A stretch of 64,000 bases of DNA from G942493375 sp942493375 (lineage in GTDB: Bacteria; Armatimonadota; UBA5829). The number at the start of each line of letters is the position of its first letter. Within the stretch, counting starts at the first letter, position 1. This document shows positions 9,017-16,851 of this stretch, one piece after another. The position numbers and the translations under genes are program-made. Under the pieces are notes generated by a model, which did not search any database, was not told where the DNA came from, and was given only the letters and a program-made list of their open reading frames with translations. The DNA lies in the NCBI GenBank assembly GCA_942493375.1, contig OW818698.1, positions 7,688,001 through 7,752,000 on the forward strand, given 5' to 3'.

Positions 9017-9547
9017 CTAGGTCAGTCTCTCAACTTGACCAAAGTCCAACTCTACAGGAGTATCACGACCGAAGATCGAGATTAGAACCTTGAGTTTTTC
9101 TTTCGCTGCATTTACTTCCTCTACCTTTCCAGTAAAATCTGAGAATGGTCCCATCGTGACTCTAACAATCTCTTCTTTGGACCACTTAACCTTGGGCTTG
9201 CGATCCGGCGACTCCAAGGCATCAAGAATCTTGCGAATTTCGTCATCCTGTAATGGATCTGGTTTGTTTCCGGAACTCACAAAACCAGTTACACCGGTAG
9301 TACTGCGTATCAAATGCCATGTAATATCGTTGAGTTCCATCTCTACGAGTACATAGCCCGGGAAAACCTTGCGCTGTATCTCCTGGCGTTTCCCATTACG
9401 AGTTCGAAACTCGGTTTCAGTGGGCACAACTACTCTTTTAATCTGTTCAGCAAGACCCATCGACGTCGAACGACGTTCAATATTAGTCTTAACCTTGTTC
9501 TCATGCCCCGAATATGTATGAACCGCAAACCATTGTATTTTTGCCAT
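9017..9547 (-). CDS. nusG: Transcription termination/antitermination factor NusG
   Basis: 176 residues. The NGN domain (residues ~4-110) has WFAVHTYSGHENKVKTNIE and FPGYVLVEMELND; the C-terminal KOW domain (~125-175) has VTMGPFSDFTGKVEEV. It binds RNA polymerase and couples transcription to translation or Rho. Length is normal, without a large inserted domain. Placed between secE and rplK, a near-universal bacterial order. Confidence 0.98.
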   Translation of the reverse strand: MAKIQWFAVHTYSGHENKVKTNIERRSTSMGLAEQIKRVVVPTETEFRTRNGKRQEIQRKVFPGYVLVEMELNDITWHLIRSTTGVTGFVSSGNKPDPLQDDEIRKILDALESPDRKPKVKWSKEEIVRVTMGPFSDFTGKVEEVNAAKEKLKVLISIFGRDTPVELDFGQVERLT

Positions 9548-9633
9548 ATCTTAGCTAGCCAAAACCTCTCCCAATACACCTTCTACGAATCAGCATGCAT
9601 AGATTCACACACTGAACGAACCAAGCCATCAGC

Positions 9634-9903
9634 TTAAGGTCTTCCTCCTAGCAACGCATTAGTAAGTTCTCGCATCAGAAAGTTGATGCCACCCATCCAC
9701 AGGGCAACAACAACCAACGCGAAAATCACAACAATGGTAAATTGCTTCAATTCCACCCAGGTAGGCCACGAACACTTATGAAGAGTTTCGTTTTTGGCCT
9801 CTTTGAGAAATTGCCACAATGACGCAAATGCTTGCTTGATATTTAACTTACCGGGTGCTTTACCGGTCTTTGCGGGTATTTTAGCTACATTAGTTTCGGC
9901 CAT
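9634..9903 (-). CDS. secE: Preprotein translocase subunit SecE
   Basis: 89-residue single-span membrane protein of the SecYEG channel. A Lys/Pro/Ala-rich cytosolic N-terminus precedes the conserved amphipathic segment (residues ~30-55, with ELKQFTIVV), one transmembrane helix (about 55-75), and a short tail. Directly downstream of tRNA-Trp and upstream of nusG. Confidence 0.95.
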   Translation of the reverse strand: MAETNVAKIPAKTGKAPGKLNIKQAFASLWQFLKEAKNETLHKCSWPTWVELKQFTIVVIFALVVVALWMGGINFLMRELTNALLGGRP

Positions 9904-9936
9904 CTATGGTAAACTTTCCTCACAATTGTAATAGAA

Positions 9937-10012
9937 TGGCAGGGGCTGCCGGGGTCGAACCGACGACATCCGGTTTTGGAGACCGGCGCTCTGCCAACTG
10001 AGCTAAGCCCCT
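9937..10012 (-). tRNA. trnW: tRNA-Trp (CCA anticodon)
   Basis: A complete cloverleaf with a perfect 7-bp acceptor (AGGGGCT/AGCCCCT), anticodon loop CTCCAAA giving anticodon CCA, TTCGACC T-loop and an encoded 3' CCA. Lies between rpmG and secE, a common bacterial position. Confidence 0.97.
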
Positions 10013-10044
10013 GCGCGACAAAAGAGCGACATCATTGCTCTCAG

Positions 10045-10073
10045 ATTATACCACATTGCCGACGCCTTGCCAA
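10045..10073 (-). promoter_or_regulatory. Promoter of tRNA-Trp-secE-nusG-rplKA
   Basis: TTGGCA (10068-10073), 17-base spacer, perfect TATAAT (10045-10050) on the minus strand, 32 bases upstream of the tRNA-Trp 5' end. Confidence 0.8.
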
Positions 10074-10088
10074 ACACCGGCAACACTA

Positions 10089-10262
10089 TTACTTCGTTTC
10101 CTTGTGTGCGGTGTGAATTCGGCACCATCTGCAGTATTTTTTGAGCTGCAGTCTCTCCTGAGTGTTTCGTTTATTCTTGGTAGTAGAGTAGTTCTTGTGC
10201 TTGCAAGCTTCGCAAGCCATATTCACAACAACTCTAACTTCCCCAGCGCCCTTCTTTGCCAT
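10089..10262 (-). CDS. rpmG: 50S ribosomal protein L33, zinc-binding (C+) form
   Basis: 57 residues from the ATG at 10262; an upstream in-frame ATG (10316) would add 18 untypical residues. Two cysteine pairs, CEAC and CRWC, mark the zinc-binding C+ paralogue; the core KNYSTTKNKRNTQERLQLKKYC is typical of bL33. Lies between tuf and tRNA-Trp. In organisms with two L33 genes the C+ form is favoured when zinc is plentiful; a second copy was not seen here. Confidence 0.93.
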   Translation of the reverse strand: MAKKGAGEVRVVVNMACEACKHKNYSTTKNKRNTQERLQLKKYCRWCRIHTAHKETK

Positions 10263-10329
10263 TACTCTCTCCAGCAGCTCTTGCCGCCCATTTACATATA
10301 TATTTTTCGCCTGCAAATATCACACAGAC

Positions 10330-10366
10330 AAAATCAAAGCCGGAGAACCTTGCAGTTCCCCGGCTA
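10330..10366 (-). terminator. Terminator downstream of tuf
   Basis: A 10-bp stem (AGCCGGGGAA with TTCTCCGGCT, one G-U pair) and an 8-base loop at 10338-10365, followed on the minus strand by TTGATTTT. It ends 12 bases after the tuf stop and would isolate tuf from rpmG. Confidence 0.7.
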
Positions 10367-10377
10367 AAAGAACATTC

Positions 10378-11580
10378 TTACTCAACAACCTCGGATATAA
10401 CGCCGGCGCCAACAGTGTGGCCACCCTCACGAATAGCGAAGTTCAATCCCTGCTCAAGAGCAATTGGGTAAATCAATTCGCCAGAGATCGTAACGTTGTC
10501 TCCAGGCATGATCATCTCAACGCCTTCCGGAAGATCAAGCTTGCCGGTAACGTCAGTAGTGCGGAAGTAGAACTGAGGACGATATCCCGTGAAGAACGGA
10601 GTATGTCTTCCACCCTCTTCTTTGGTCAAAACATAGATCTCAGCTTTGAACTTGGTGTGAGGTTTGATACTACCCGGCTGGGCAATAACCTGACCACGCT
10701 CAATGTCCTTGCGGTCAACGCCGCGAAGCAGCAGACCAACATTGTCTCCAGCCTGGCACTCATCCATCATCTTGCGGAACATCTCGATACCGGTACAAAC
10801 TGTCTTTCGAGTTGCCTTTACACCGACGATTTCAACTTCAGTGCTCAACTTCAATTTGCCGCGTTCCGCTCTTCCGGTAGCAACAGTGCCGCGACCGGTG
10901 ATTGTGAATACGTCTTCAACAGGCATCAGGAAAGGCTTGTCAACCGCACGGTCCGGAGTCGGAATATAAGTGTCGATTGCAGTCAGCAGATCCCATATGC
11001 TCTTTACATTCGGCTCATCCATATTGCCGGCATTCATAGCCTGCAAAGCCAGCAGAGAGCTTCCAGTTATAACAGGAAGATCGTCGCCGGGGAAACCGTA
11101 TTTGGTCAATAGTTCCCGCACTTCAAGCTCTACAAGCTCAAGCAGTTCAGGATCGTCAACCATATCTGACTTGTTCAGGTAAACAACGATCCAGGGAACG
11201 TTAACCTGACGAGCAAGCAGAATGTGCTCTCGAGTCTGCGGCATAGGACCGTCAGCAGCACTCACAACAAGCACAGCACCGTCCATCTGAGCAGCGCCGG
11301 TAATCATGTTCTTGATATAGTCAGCGTGACCAGGACAGTCAACGTGAGCATAGTGGCGCGTATCGGTCTCATACTCTGCATGGTAAATGTTGATCGTTAC
11401 ACCACGCTCCCTCTCTTCAGGAGCACAGTCGATCTGGTCATACGGAGTATACTTCGCAAAACCCTTTGTAGCAAGTGCCGCAGTTATTGCTGCTGTCAAC
11501 GTTGTTTTACCATGGTCAACGTGACCAATGGTTCCTATATTAACGTGCGGCTTATTCCTCTCGAACTTCTGTTTAGCCAT
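10378..11580 (-). CDS. tuf: Elongation factor Tu
   Basis: 400 residues. The ATG at 11580 follows GGAGG; longer in-frame readings run into the tRNA-Thr gene and are rejected. The GTPase motifs are intact: GHVDHGKT (P-loop), DCPGHADY (switch II) and NKSD. Delivers aminoacyl-tRNA to the ribosome. The three tRNA genes immediately upstream and the shared promoter resemble the thrU-tyrU-glyT-thrT-tufB transcription unit of E. coli, minus the glycine tRNA. Terminated by a hairpin before rpmG. Confidence 0.99.
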   Translation of the reverse strand: MAKQKFERNKPHVNIGTIGHVDHGKTTLTAAITAALATKGFAKYTPYDQIDCAPEERERGVTINIYHAEYETDTRHYAHVDCPGHADYIKNMITGAAQMDGAVLVVSAADGPMPQTREHILLARQVNVPWIVVYLNKSDMVDDPELLELVELEVRELLTKYGFPGDDLPVITGSSLLALQAMNAGNMDEPNVKSIWDLLTAIDTYIPTPDRAVDKPFLMPVEDVFTITGRGTVATGRAERGKLKLSTEVEIVGVKATRKTVCTGIEMFRKMMDECQAGDNVGLLLRGVDRKDIERGQVIAQPGSIKPHTKFKAEIYVLTKEEGGRHTPFFTGYRPQFYFRTTDVTGKLDLPEGVEMIMPGDNVTISGELIYPIALEQGLNFAIREGGHTVGAGVISEVVE

Positions 11581-11649
11581 TTGGTATCGCCTCCCGCGTA
11601 AAATCACGCCAACACACAATTGGCGTAACAGATTAATTCGACCACCTAG

Positions 11650-11724
11650 TGGAGCCCAGGATGGGATTCGGACCCATGACCTCCTCTTTACCAAAGAGGT
11701 GCGCTACCCCTGCGCTACCTGGGC
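11650..11724 (-). tRNA. trnT: tRNA-Thr (GGT anticodon)
   Basis: Acceptor GCCCAGG/CCTGGGC, anticodon stem CCTCT/AGAGG around loop TTGGTAA (anticodon GGT), encoded CCA. Last of the three tRNA genes before tuf. Confidence 0.97.
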
Positions 11725-11790
11725 ACGTTGCATCAGATATCCGTGGCTGTAGCCGACCGGCATCCGGTGGTCTGAGCAAAAAGTAGAAGT

Positions 11791-11875
11791 TGGTGGGGAG
11801 AATAGGATTTGAACCTATGTAGCGTTTCGCAACAGATTTACAGTCTGCCCCCTTTAACCACTCGGGCATCTCCCC
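11791..11875 (-). tRNA. trnY: tRNA-Tyr (GTA anticodon)
   Basis: Class II tRNA: acceptor GGGGAGA/TCTCCCC, anticodon loop CTGTAAA (GTA), long variable arm, TTCAAAT T-loop, encoded CCA. Middle gene of the tRNA-tuf unit. Confidence 0.97.
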
Positions 11876-11936
11876 ATACCATATCACTAAGAGCGTCCCC
11901 TGAAACAAGGGGGTTTGGGTACCCCACATATACATA

Positions 11937-12012
11937 TGGAGCTGACGATGGGACTCGAACCCGCAACCTGAGGTTTACAAAACCCCTGCTCTGCCAATTG
12001 AGCTACGTCAGC
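11937..12012 (-). tRNA. trnT: tRNA-Thr (TGT anticodon)
   Basis: Acceptor GCTGACG/CGTCAGC, anticodon loop TTTGTAA (TGT), encoded CCA. First gene of the tRNA-tuf unit, 39 bases from its -10 box. Confidence 0.97.
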
Positions 12013-12050
12013 TTGATTGGGGTCTCTAACGCATCTTAGCAACAGCATTA

Positions 12051-12079
12051 ATTATATTGTTCTACGCTCATTGTGTCAA
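12051..12079 (-). promoter_or_regulatory. Consensus promoter of the tRNA-tuf unit
   Basis: A perfect TTGACA (12074-12079), a 17-base spacer and a perfect TATAAT (12051-12056) on the minus strand. This exact consensus is expected for a stable-RNA/EF-Tu operon. Confidence 0.92.
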
Positions 12080-12341
12080 GTGTTTCTTTTGCTGCGTGAA
12101 TAATTCGTGCAAAATCTGCAAGCATACACACACCCTGTATGCACCAATTGTGAGCGTGATCACATTCAAATATACCACTTTTAGAATTAATCTGATTTGC
12201 ATGCAACAAACTTTTTCGGACTCAAATATGGCAGACGTACTTAATGATTATTGCACATGTATTTTTACACTTTATAGAGTTTTACATATTGCATAGAGTT
12301 TGTATTGCTAAATGATCTGATCGACATATCAGGGTAGCTAT
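12080..12341. other. Intergenic spacer between divergent tuf unit and secreted-protein gene
   Basis: AT-rich spacer between two divergent promoters. It contains a short GTGATCAC palindrome but no convincing gene or RNA. Confidence 0.6.
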
Positions 12342-12370
12342 TTGACACTCTTGTTCATGTGATATACGAT
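12342..12370 (+). promoter_or_regulatory. Promoter of the secreted two-repeat protein gene
   Basis: TTGACA (12342-12347), 17-base spacer, TACGAT (12365-12370). A perfect -35 with a 4/6 -10, about 75 bases before the start codon at 12446. Confidence 0.6.
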
Positions 12371-12445
12371 ACTATCTGTGTATTGGACTCTCTGTTTAGA
12401 TACCAATCACGCTAATTTCTTCTTGTATAGAAAGGAAGTCCGGAT

Positions 12446-13528
12446 ATGAATATGCGTGCTTTGATTGCGCTCTGCTTATCTATAGCGCTAATAAGTGTTT
12501 TATGTGTGGGTGCTTTTGCAGCTAAGGCGAAGAAACCCGTAGTAAAGCCCAAGGCAAAGATCACAAAGAAAGTCACTCCGAAAACGACAACAAAACCGCA
12601 TGTTGTAAAAGGGACAAAGCAGTGGACCGGAGAAAACGCAGGATTGAATGAAACGTTCACTCTGGATAACCGGATTAATTTTACCCTTAAGAGTCTGGAA
12701 TACTCACCTGGACCGTTTTGTGTTGGTGATGACACAACTGTTCCATCCGGACCAAACAAAAAATATCTAATTCTTCATTTTACTCTCCACAACCCATTGC
12801 CGGATGAATGGAGTGTCAACTGGGCAACGGTTTCCTTTACTGTAGTTGATGATAAAGATGTAAATAACGAAAGCAACCAATACATTGGAAATGAAAAAGA
12901 TAAATCTAAGCTCAACATGATTCTCAAACCAGGCCAAAAAGTTGAGTGCTTCGGTGCCGTATTGCTACCAAATGATGCAATTACAGCGAAAATTATCGTA
13001 AAGGGAAGCCAACCGGAAACGGGTGTTCTACGCTACTACAAAGAAAAGTTTAAGATCTCCCCCATGCAAGCTCCGTATGCGGACCCTAAGGACCCTACTG
13101 GCGCAACTGCCCTTGATGTGATCCCGGCTCAAATCGGAACATTCTACACCCTGAAATATCTGGCTTATCGCGTAGACTCTTTAGCGTATTCTCCAAAAGT
13201 AAAGGATGACACTGATCCAGAAGAGAATAAACGCTATTTTGTAGCTACTGTAACCCTCAAGAATATCGGTGTGAATCCGTGGAGCGTAGGTTGGGGTGAA
13301 CATAATGGAACCAAAGTAATTACTGACCAGGACGAAGAAGTAACAAGCTATGAGTATCTGCTTCCAAAAGCTGGAAGAACATCAGATTATATGGAATTGC
13401 AGCCAGACAAGGAACGAACTGTCCGATTCTGCTTCCAAATCTCAAATGATTCAAATGCAAAGACATTAATACTATGTTGTGGAGAAGAAAGTCGTACACT
13501 TACTCTGGATGTCAGTAACGTAAAATAG
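12446..13528 (+). CDS. Secreted protein with two DUF4352-like domains
   Basis: 360 residues with an N-terminal signal peptide (residues 1-~26, ending VGAFAAKAK) and a Lys/Pro/Thr-rich linker (28-60). Two similar immunoglobulin-like beta-sandwich repeats follow. Each has a 'NFTLKSLEYS'-type strand, a KKYLILHFTL/KRYFVATVTL strand and a WSVNW/WSVGW turn, as in the DUF4352/TRF2-homology-like extracellular domains. No enzyme motif is seen. The start follows GGAAG at 7 bases. A monocistronic gene with its own promoter and a downstream hairpin. Function unknown; likely cell-surface or periplasmic binding or scaffold. Confidence 0.85.
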   Translation: MNMRALIALCLSIALISVLCVGAFAAKAKKPVVKPKAKITKKVTPKTTTKPHVVKGTKQWTGENAGLNETFTLDNRINFTLKSLEYSPGPFCVGDDTTVPSGPNKKYLILHFTLHNPLPDEWSVNWATVSFTVVDDKDVNNESNQYIGNEKDKSKLNMILKPGQKVECFGAVLLPNDAITAKIIVKGSQPETGVLRYYKEKFKISPMQAPYADPKDPTGATALDVIPAQIGTFYTLKYLAYRVDSLAYSPKVKDDTDPEENKRYFVATVTLKNIGVNPWSVGWGEHNGTKVITDQDEEVTSYEYLLPKAGRTSDYMELQPDKERTVRFCFQISNDSNAKTLILCCGEESRTLTLDVSNVK

Positions 13529-13544
13529 ATATTTCTACGAACGC

Positions 13545-13643
13545 GCATTATTCACCAGACTCTACTTTCGACCAGCAGTAGGGGCAAAAGTGAGTCAATC
13601 ACGAATAATGCACGCTAATATCCTGGCAGTATTACTGCCAGGA
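13545..13643. terminator. Hairpin region after the secreted-protein gene
   Basis: Two nested structures: a 9-bp inverted repeat GCATTATTC (13545-13553) with its complement at 13603-13611, and a perfect 9-bp hairpin TCCTGGCAG-TATTA-CTGCCAGGA (13621-13643). Neither has a U-tract, so the terminator role is only presumed. Confidence 0.4.
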
Positions 13644-13795
13644 TAATCACCAGTGCCCTCAGAACTGTGCATAAAAATAAAAAGCATAGTTGAATAAGAA
13701 AATATCAGCTTAAATATGGACTATAAGTTGGAAATACTAATTGTAAATATTAATTGATGTCCAAATTCACCTAACCACAAATTGGAGGCAACGGA

Positions 13796-14743
13796 ATGCC
13801 AAGGAAACTACCACGGGATGTTGTTGAGAGATGGTATAAAAACCCAATTATCACCCCGGAGCATGTCCCATTTCCATGCAATACTGTTTTCAATGCAGCT
13901 GCAACAAAACTTGGAGACGAGTATATTGTTCTAATGCGCGTTGAGGACCTGGCGGGACGGTCCGTCTTCGCACTGGGAAGAAGCGATGACGGTTACCATT
14001 TCACAGTGGACCCCCACCCTGTTATGGAACCCTGTAAAGAAGAACCGTTCAGATCATATGAGCGCAGAGGTATTGAAGACCCCCGCATCACTCTACTGGA
14101 TGGTGTTTACTACATAATGTACACAGCCTATTCCAGGTATGGAGCACGTTTGGCTCTTGCTAAGACTCTGGACTTCAAGACCTACGATAGAATAGGCTTG
14201 ATCTCTCAACCTGAGAATAAAGATGGCTGCCTCTTCCCAAAGAAAATCGGTGGTAGGTATGTCCGATTGGACCGACCACTGGCTGGAGGAGTAGGCAACA
14301 TATGGCTGTCTTATTCCGATAATCTTCTTGACTGGGGAAATTCCAGTGTCGTTATGACTACCCGTGGAGGATTCTGGGATTCTGACAGAATCGGTGCTTG
14401 CGCTCCTCCCATTGAGACAGAATTTGGCTGGCTGGAGATCTATCACGGTGTGAAGAATACTGCCGCTGGACCTCTCTACAGAATGGGCGCAGTTCTTCTT
14501 GATCTCGAGGATCCATCAAAGGTTCTATGCAGAAGTGCAGTTCCTATATTGAACCCACGTGAATACTACGAGAGAGTCGGAGACGTCGGCAACGTAGTCT
14601 TCTCATGTGGTGCAATACTGGAAGATGACGGCAAGCTTAAGATTTACTATGGCGCAGCTGACTCCTGCATATGCCTTGGATTTGCGGATGTAAATGACCT
14701 TATCGAAAGATGCAGAGTCAACTCCGGTGATGATCCCGAATAA
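13796..14743 (+). CDS. GH130-like glycosidase / glycoside phosphorylase
   Basis: 315 residues of the five-bladed beta-propeller family GH130 (beta-mannoside phosphorylases and related hydrolases, also annotated PH1107-related). Motifs: FNAAATKLGDEY near residue 34, LMRVED near 46, RGIEDPRIT near 87, IYHGVK near 218, IYYGAAD near 290. GH130 members act on beta-1,2- or beta-1,4-mannosides, usually in the cytoplasm; no signal peptide is present here. GGAGG lies 7 bases from the ATG. Followed by a very strong terminator, so monocistronic. Exact substrate cannot be assigned. Confidence 0.9.
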   Translation: MPRKLPRDVVERWYKNPIITPEHVPFPCNTVFNAAATKLGDEYIVLMRVEDLAGRSVFALGRSDDGYHFTVDPHPVMEPCKEEPFRSYERRGIEDPRITLLDGVYYIMYTAYSRYGARLALAKTLDFKTYDRIGLISQPENKDGCLFPKKIGGRYVRLDRPLAGGVGNIWLSYSDNLLDWGNSSVVMTTRGGFWDSDRIGACAPPIETEFGWLEIYHGVKNTAAGPLYRMGAVLLDLEDPSKVLCRSAVPILNPREYYERVGDVGNVVFSCGAILEDDGKLKIYYGAADSCICLGFADVNDLIERCRVNSGDDPE

Positions 14744-14767
14744 TCAAATAAATACCACTGAGTAACA

Positions 14768-14816
14768 CACAGGCCTTTGTCACTATAAATCTTTTGACAA
14801 AGGCCTGTGCTTTTTT
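14768..14816 (+). terminator. Rho-independent terminator of the GH130 gene
   Basis: A perfect 14-bp stem (CACAGGCCTTTGTC at 14768-14781 and its complement at 14796-14809), then C and six T residues. Confidence 0.93.
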
Positions 14817-14979
14817 AATCTGTTGTCTTGTCACACCACATTTGCAGGCATACAAATAATAGAGGTAAAATAGCGTAATCGCGCAAGAGGTTAAGATTAT
14901 CACTCACAGAGACCAACAACCAGATATCTCTTCCAGGTGCCACCTGAACTGCATTCTCAGCATATACAACGATCTAGCC

Positions 14980-16104
14980 TTGTTGTATAAAGATAAGTGG
15001 TCACTAGACTGCATTCTGACCGATACTCAGGGGCAGATAATTGAGTCCAACACTCTAATTCCGCCTGCCTCACATACTGAGGATAGGATACACCTGCGCA
15101 GACGTGCAATTGATGAGTCCCTGCGTTGGGGTGAGCCATCTTTGTTGCTGGATAGTCGAGGTGATGTCGTCTGGGCTGTCCCCGTTACATTCAACTCGGA
15201 AGTCATTGGAGGACTTGTTGTTGAGGGTGCTCATGTTTCCACAGAATCCGACACCCAGACTGGTCATTCTCCACAACACATCAGATTAGCCGCCCTGGAC
15301 CTCCTCACGATGGCCGAGGAAGTAAATCTGACAAACTCCTCGTTGCTGGAAATGCATCGCACACAGGCCAAGCGAGAGTCACAAAGAGCAGAGGCCATAC
15401 ACGAACTTAAAGGCGTGAATTATCAGTCCATACGAGATATATACCTCTCAGAAGAACCCGACCTTATTGCCGCTATCAAAAAAGGAGACAGGCCCAAAGC
15501 CAGAGAGATCCTCAATCGTGTGCTGGTTGCAATATATCACCTGGGCCGCAATCGACCTAACCTGCTAAAGAGTTTCATACTGGAACTGGTTGTTACCATG
15601 TCCCGCAGTGCAGTTGAGGCTGGTGGGGACCCATCGGTCCTGTTGGGCGCTAACTACTCCTCGGTATCTGAGCTGGCAGGAATCGACACTGAGGAAGCTT
15701 TATGTGCCTGGCTGGTATCTATGCTGGAGAGGATGCTGGATGCTATCGGTTCCAACAAGGACTACCCTAATAGTGTCCTCCTGGGCGCAGCATTGAAGTA
15801 TATGCAAGACCATCTCATGGAAGAAGTATCAAGAGACGATGTTGCGGAGGTAGCGTGCCTGTCGCCATCACATTTCAGCCGTGTTATCAAGCAGACATTC
15901 GGATACTCATTCACAGACCTGTTTGCACAAATCCGGGTGGACAAAGCAAAGGAGATGCTGGTGGCTACAGACCGCAGCCTGTTGCAGATATCACTTGATT
16001 GTGGCTTCAACGACCAGAGCTATTTCACTAAAGTCTTTCAGAAGTATACCGGCAGCACCCCGGGGGATTATCGCAAATCGCGAAGACCTTCAAACCGACC
16101 GTAA
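14980..16104 (+). CDS. AraC-family transcriptional regulator with N-terminal sensor domain
   Basis: At least 374 residues. The C-terminal ~100 residues form the double helix-turn-helix of AraC/XylS proteins (DVAEVACLSPSHFSRVIKQ, then ISLDCGFNDQSYFTKVFQK and GSTPGDYRK). The N-terminal ~100 residues (ILTDTQGQIIESN, VTFNSEVIGGLVVEG) look like a PAS/GAF-like or PocR-like ligand domain. A helical linker is in between. The TTG at 14980 has no ribosome-binding site and cuts into the sensor domain. The frame is open back to 14869, and AAGAGG at 14885-14890 sits 5 bases before ATT (14896) and 8 before ATC (14899). The real start is therefore probably a rare ATT/ATC there. Target unknown; the upstream GH130 gene is a candidate. 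Confidence 0.88.
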   Translation: MLYKDKWSLDCILTDTQGQIIESNTLIPPASHTEDRIHLRRRAIDESLRWGEPSLLLDSRGDVVWAVPVTFNSEVIGGLVVEGAHVSTESDTQTGHSPQHIRLAALDLLTMAEEVNLTNSSLLEMHRTQAKRESQRAEAIHELKGVNYQSIRDIYLSEEPDLIAAIKKGDRPKAREILNRVLVAIYHLGRNRPNLLKSFILELVVTMSRSAVEAGGDPSVLLGANYSSVSELAGIDTEEALCAWLVSMLERMLDAIGSNKDYPNSVLLGAALKYMQDHLMEEVSRDDVAEVACLSPSHFSRVIKQTFGYSFTDLFAQIRVDKAKEMLVATDRSLLQISLDCGFNDQSYFTKVFQKYTGSTPGDYRKSRRPSNRP

Positions 16105-16171
16105 GCAACCTATATAAGCTCGATATGAAACAATATCGCCCCCTTTGAACCTGCCATTCATAAAATTATCC

Positions 16172-16201
16172 TTGACTGAATGCGTGGATTTCTGGTATTA
16201 T
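16172..16201 (+). promoter_or_regulatory. Promoter of tRNA-Met
   Basis: TTGACT (16172-16177), 18-base spacer, TATTAT (16196-16201), 11 bases before the mature tRNA 5' end. Confidence 0.8.
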
Positions 16202-16212
16202 ATCTTCACTGC

Positions 16213-16288
16213 GGCGGAGTAGCCCAGTGGTTAGAGCGCCCGGCTCATACCCGGTAGGTCGTCAGTTCAAATCTGACCTCCGCTACCA
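16213..16288 (+). tRNA. trnM: tRNA-Met (CAT anticodon)
   Basis: Anticodon loop CTCATAC (CAT), T-arm GTCAG-TTCAAAT-CTGAC and an encoded CCA. It lacks the three G-C pairs of initiator tRNA in the anticodon stem, so an elongator Met is the best call. A lysidine-modified Ile tRNA cannot be excluded. Oddities: G-U at 1:72, a C-A mismatch in the D stem (12:23) and a C-U mismatch at 27:43. Confidence 0.88.
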
Positions 16289-16296
16289 CATACAGA

Positions 16297-16336
16297 AAAT
16301 CCCGAAGCAACATAACGATGCTTCGGGATTTTTTGT
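16297..16336 (+). terminator. Terminator of tRNA-Met
   Basis: Stem AATCCCGAAGCA with its complement TGCTTCGGGATT, a 9-base loop and a T-run, starting 9 bases after the tRNA. Confidence 0.93.
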
Positions 16337-16381
16337 GTCTATTGTATGCAGGACGGTAACGGCTTAGTAATATGGGAACAC

Positions 16382-16451
16382 TGTCATCCTGAGGAACGAA
16401 GGATCTGCTTTCTATCCGGAAAAAGCAGATCCTTCGTTCCTCAGGATGACA
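16382..16451. repeat. 30-bp perfect inverted repeat (interspersed palindromic element)
   Basis: TGTCATCCTGAGGAACGAAG... at 16382-16411 is the exact reverse complement of 16422-16451, around a 10-base loop. Nineteen bases of the right arm recur at 26083-26101. This looks like a REP/MITE-type intergenic element; it also lies between convergent transcription units and could terminate both. Confidence 0.85.
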
Positions 16452-16486
16452 AATTCTCGAAATTCTGAATTCTTATCTGAGAGGTA

Positions 16487-16819
16487 TTAACTGACCTCTA
16501 GATCATTCTTGTGGACGAGGATTTTGTAACTAATCCTCAGCTGCTTCTGCTCTGCATTTAGTCGATTGCGCATTTCATCTGACAGGCCATTCAGCCATTT
16601 CTTGCGTTCGGCTTCCTGGATGGCGAGGTGTCTCTCCCTTGCTTCTTTCGGCAAGGATTCGAGATCAATCTCTACACACACGCTGCCATCATCGTATGCA
16701 CGATCTACTTTCCCTCTGAGTCCCCCAAAATAAAGATAATAGAGCCCTGACCTGGTATCTTCAGGTGTAATCAGTCTCTCTTTTATACTTACAGGTGCCC
16801 CTTTTGTAAGCTCCGCCAT
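16487..16819 (-). CDS. Conserved-looking small hypothetical protein
   Basis: 110 residues, soluble, charged. The first ~55 residues (LYYLYFGGLRGKVDRAYDDG) suggest a small SH3-like barrel; the second half is a Lys/Glu/Arg-rich helix (KEARERHLAIQEAERKKW). No family recognised. A good AGGGGA ribosome-binding site precedes the ATG. It starts 32 bases after the DUF1638-hydantoinase fusion gene and is probably in the same operon, so it may act with that protein. Confidence 0.7.
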   Translation of the reverse strand: MAELTKGAPVSIKERLITPEDTRSGLYYLYFGGLRGKVDRAYDDGSVCVEIDLESLPKEARERHLAIQEAERKKWLNGLSDEMRNRLNAEQKQLRISYKILVHKNDLEVS

Positions 16820-16851
16820 ATTAGAATCCCCTTTCTCGTTCTGTAATATTA

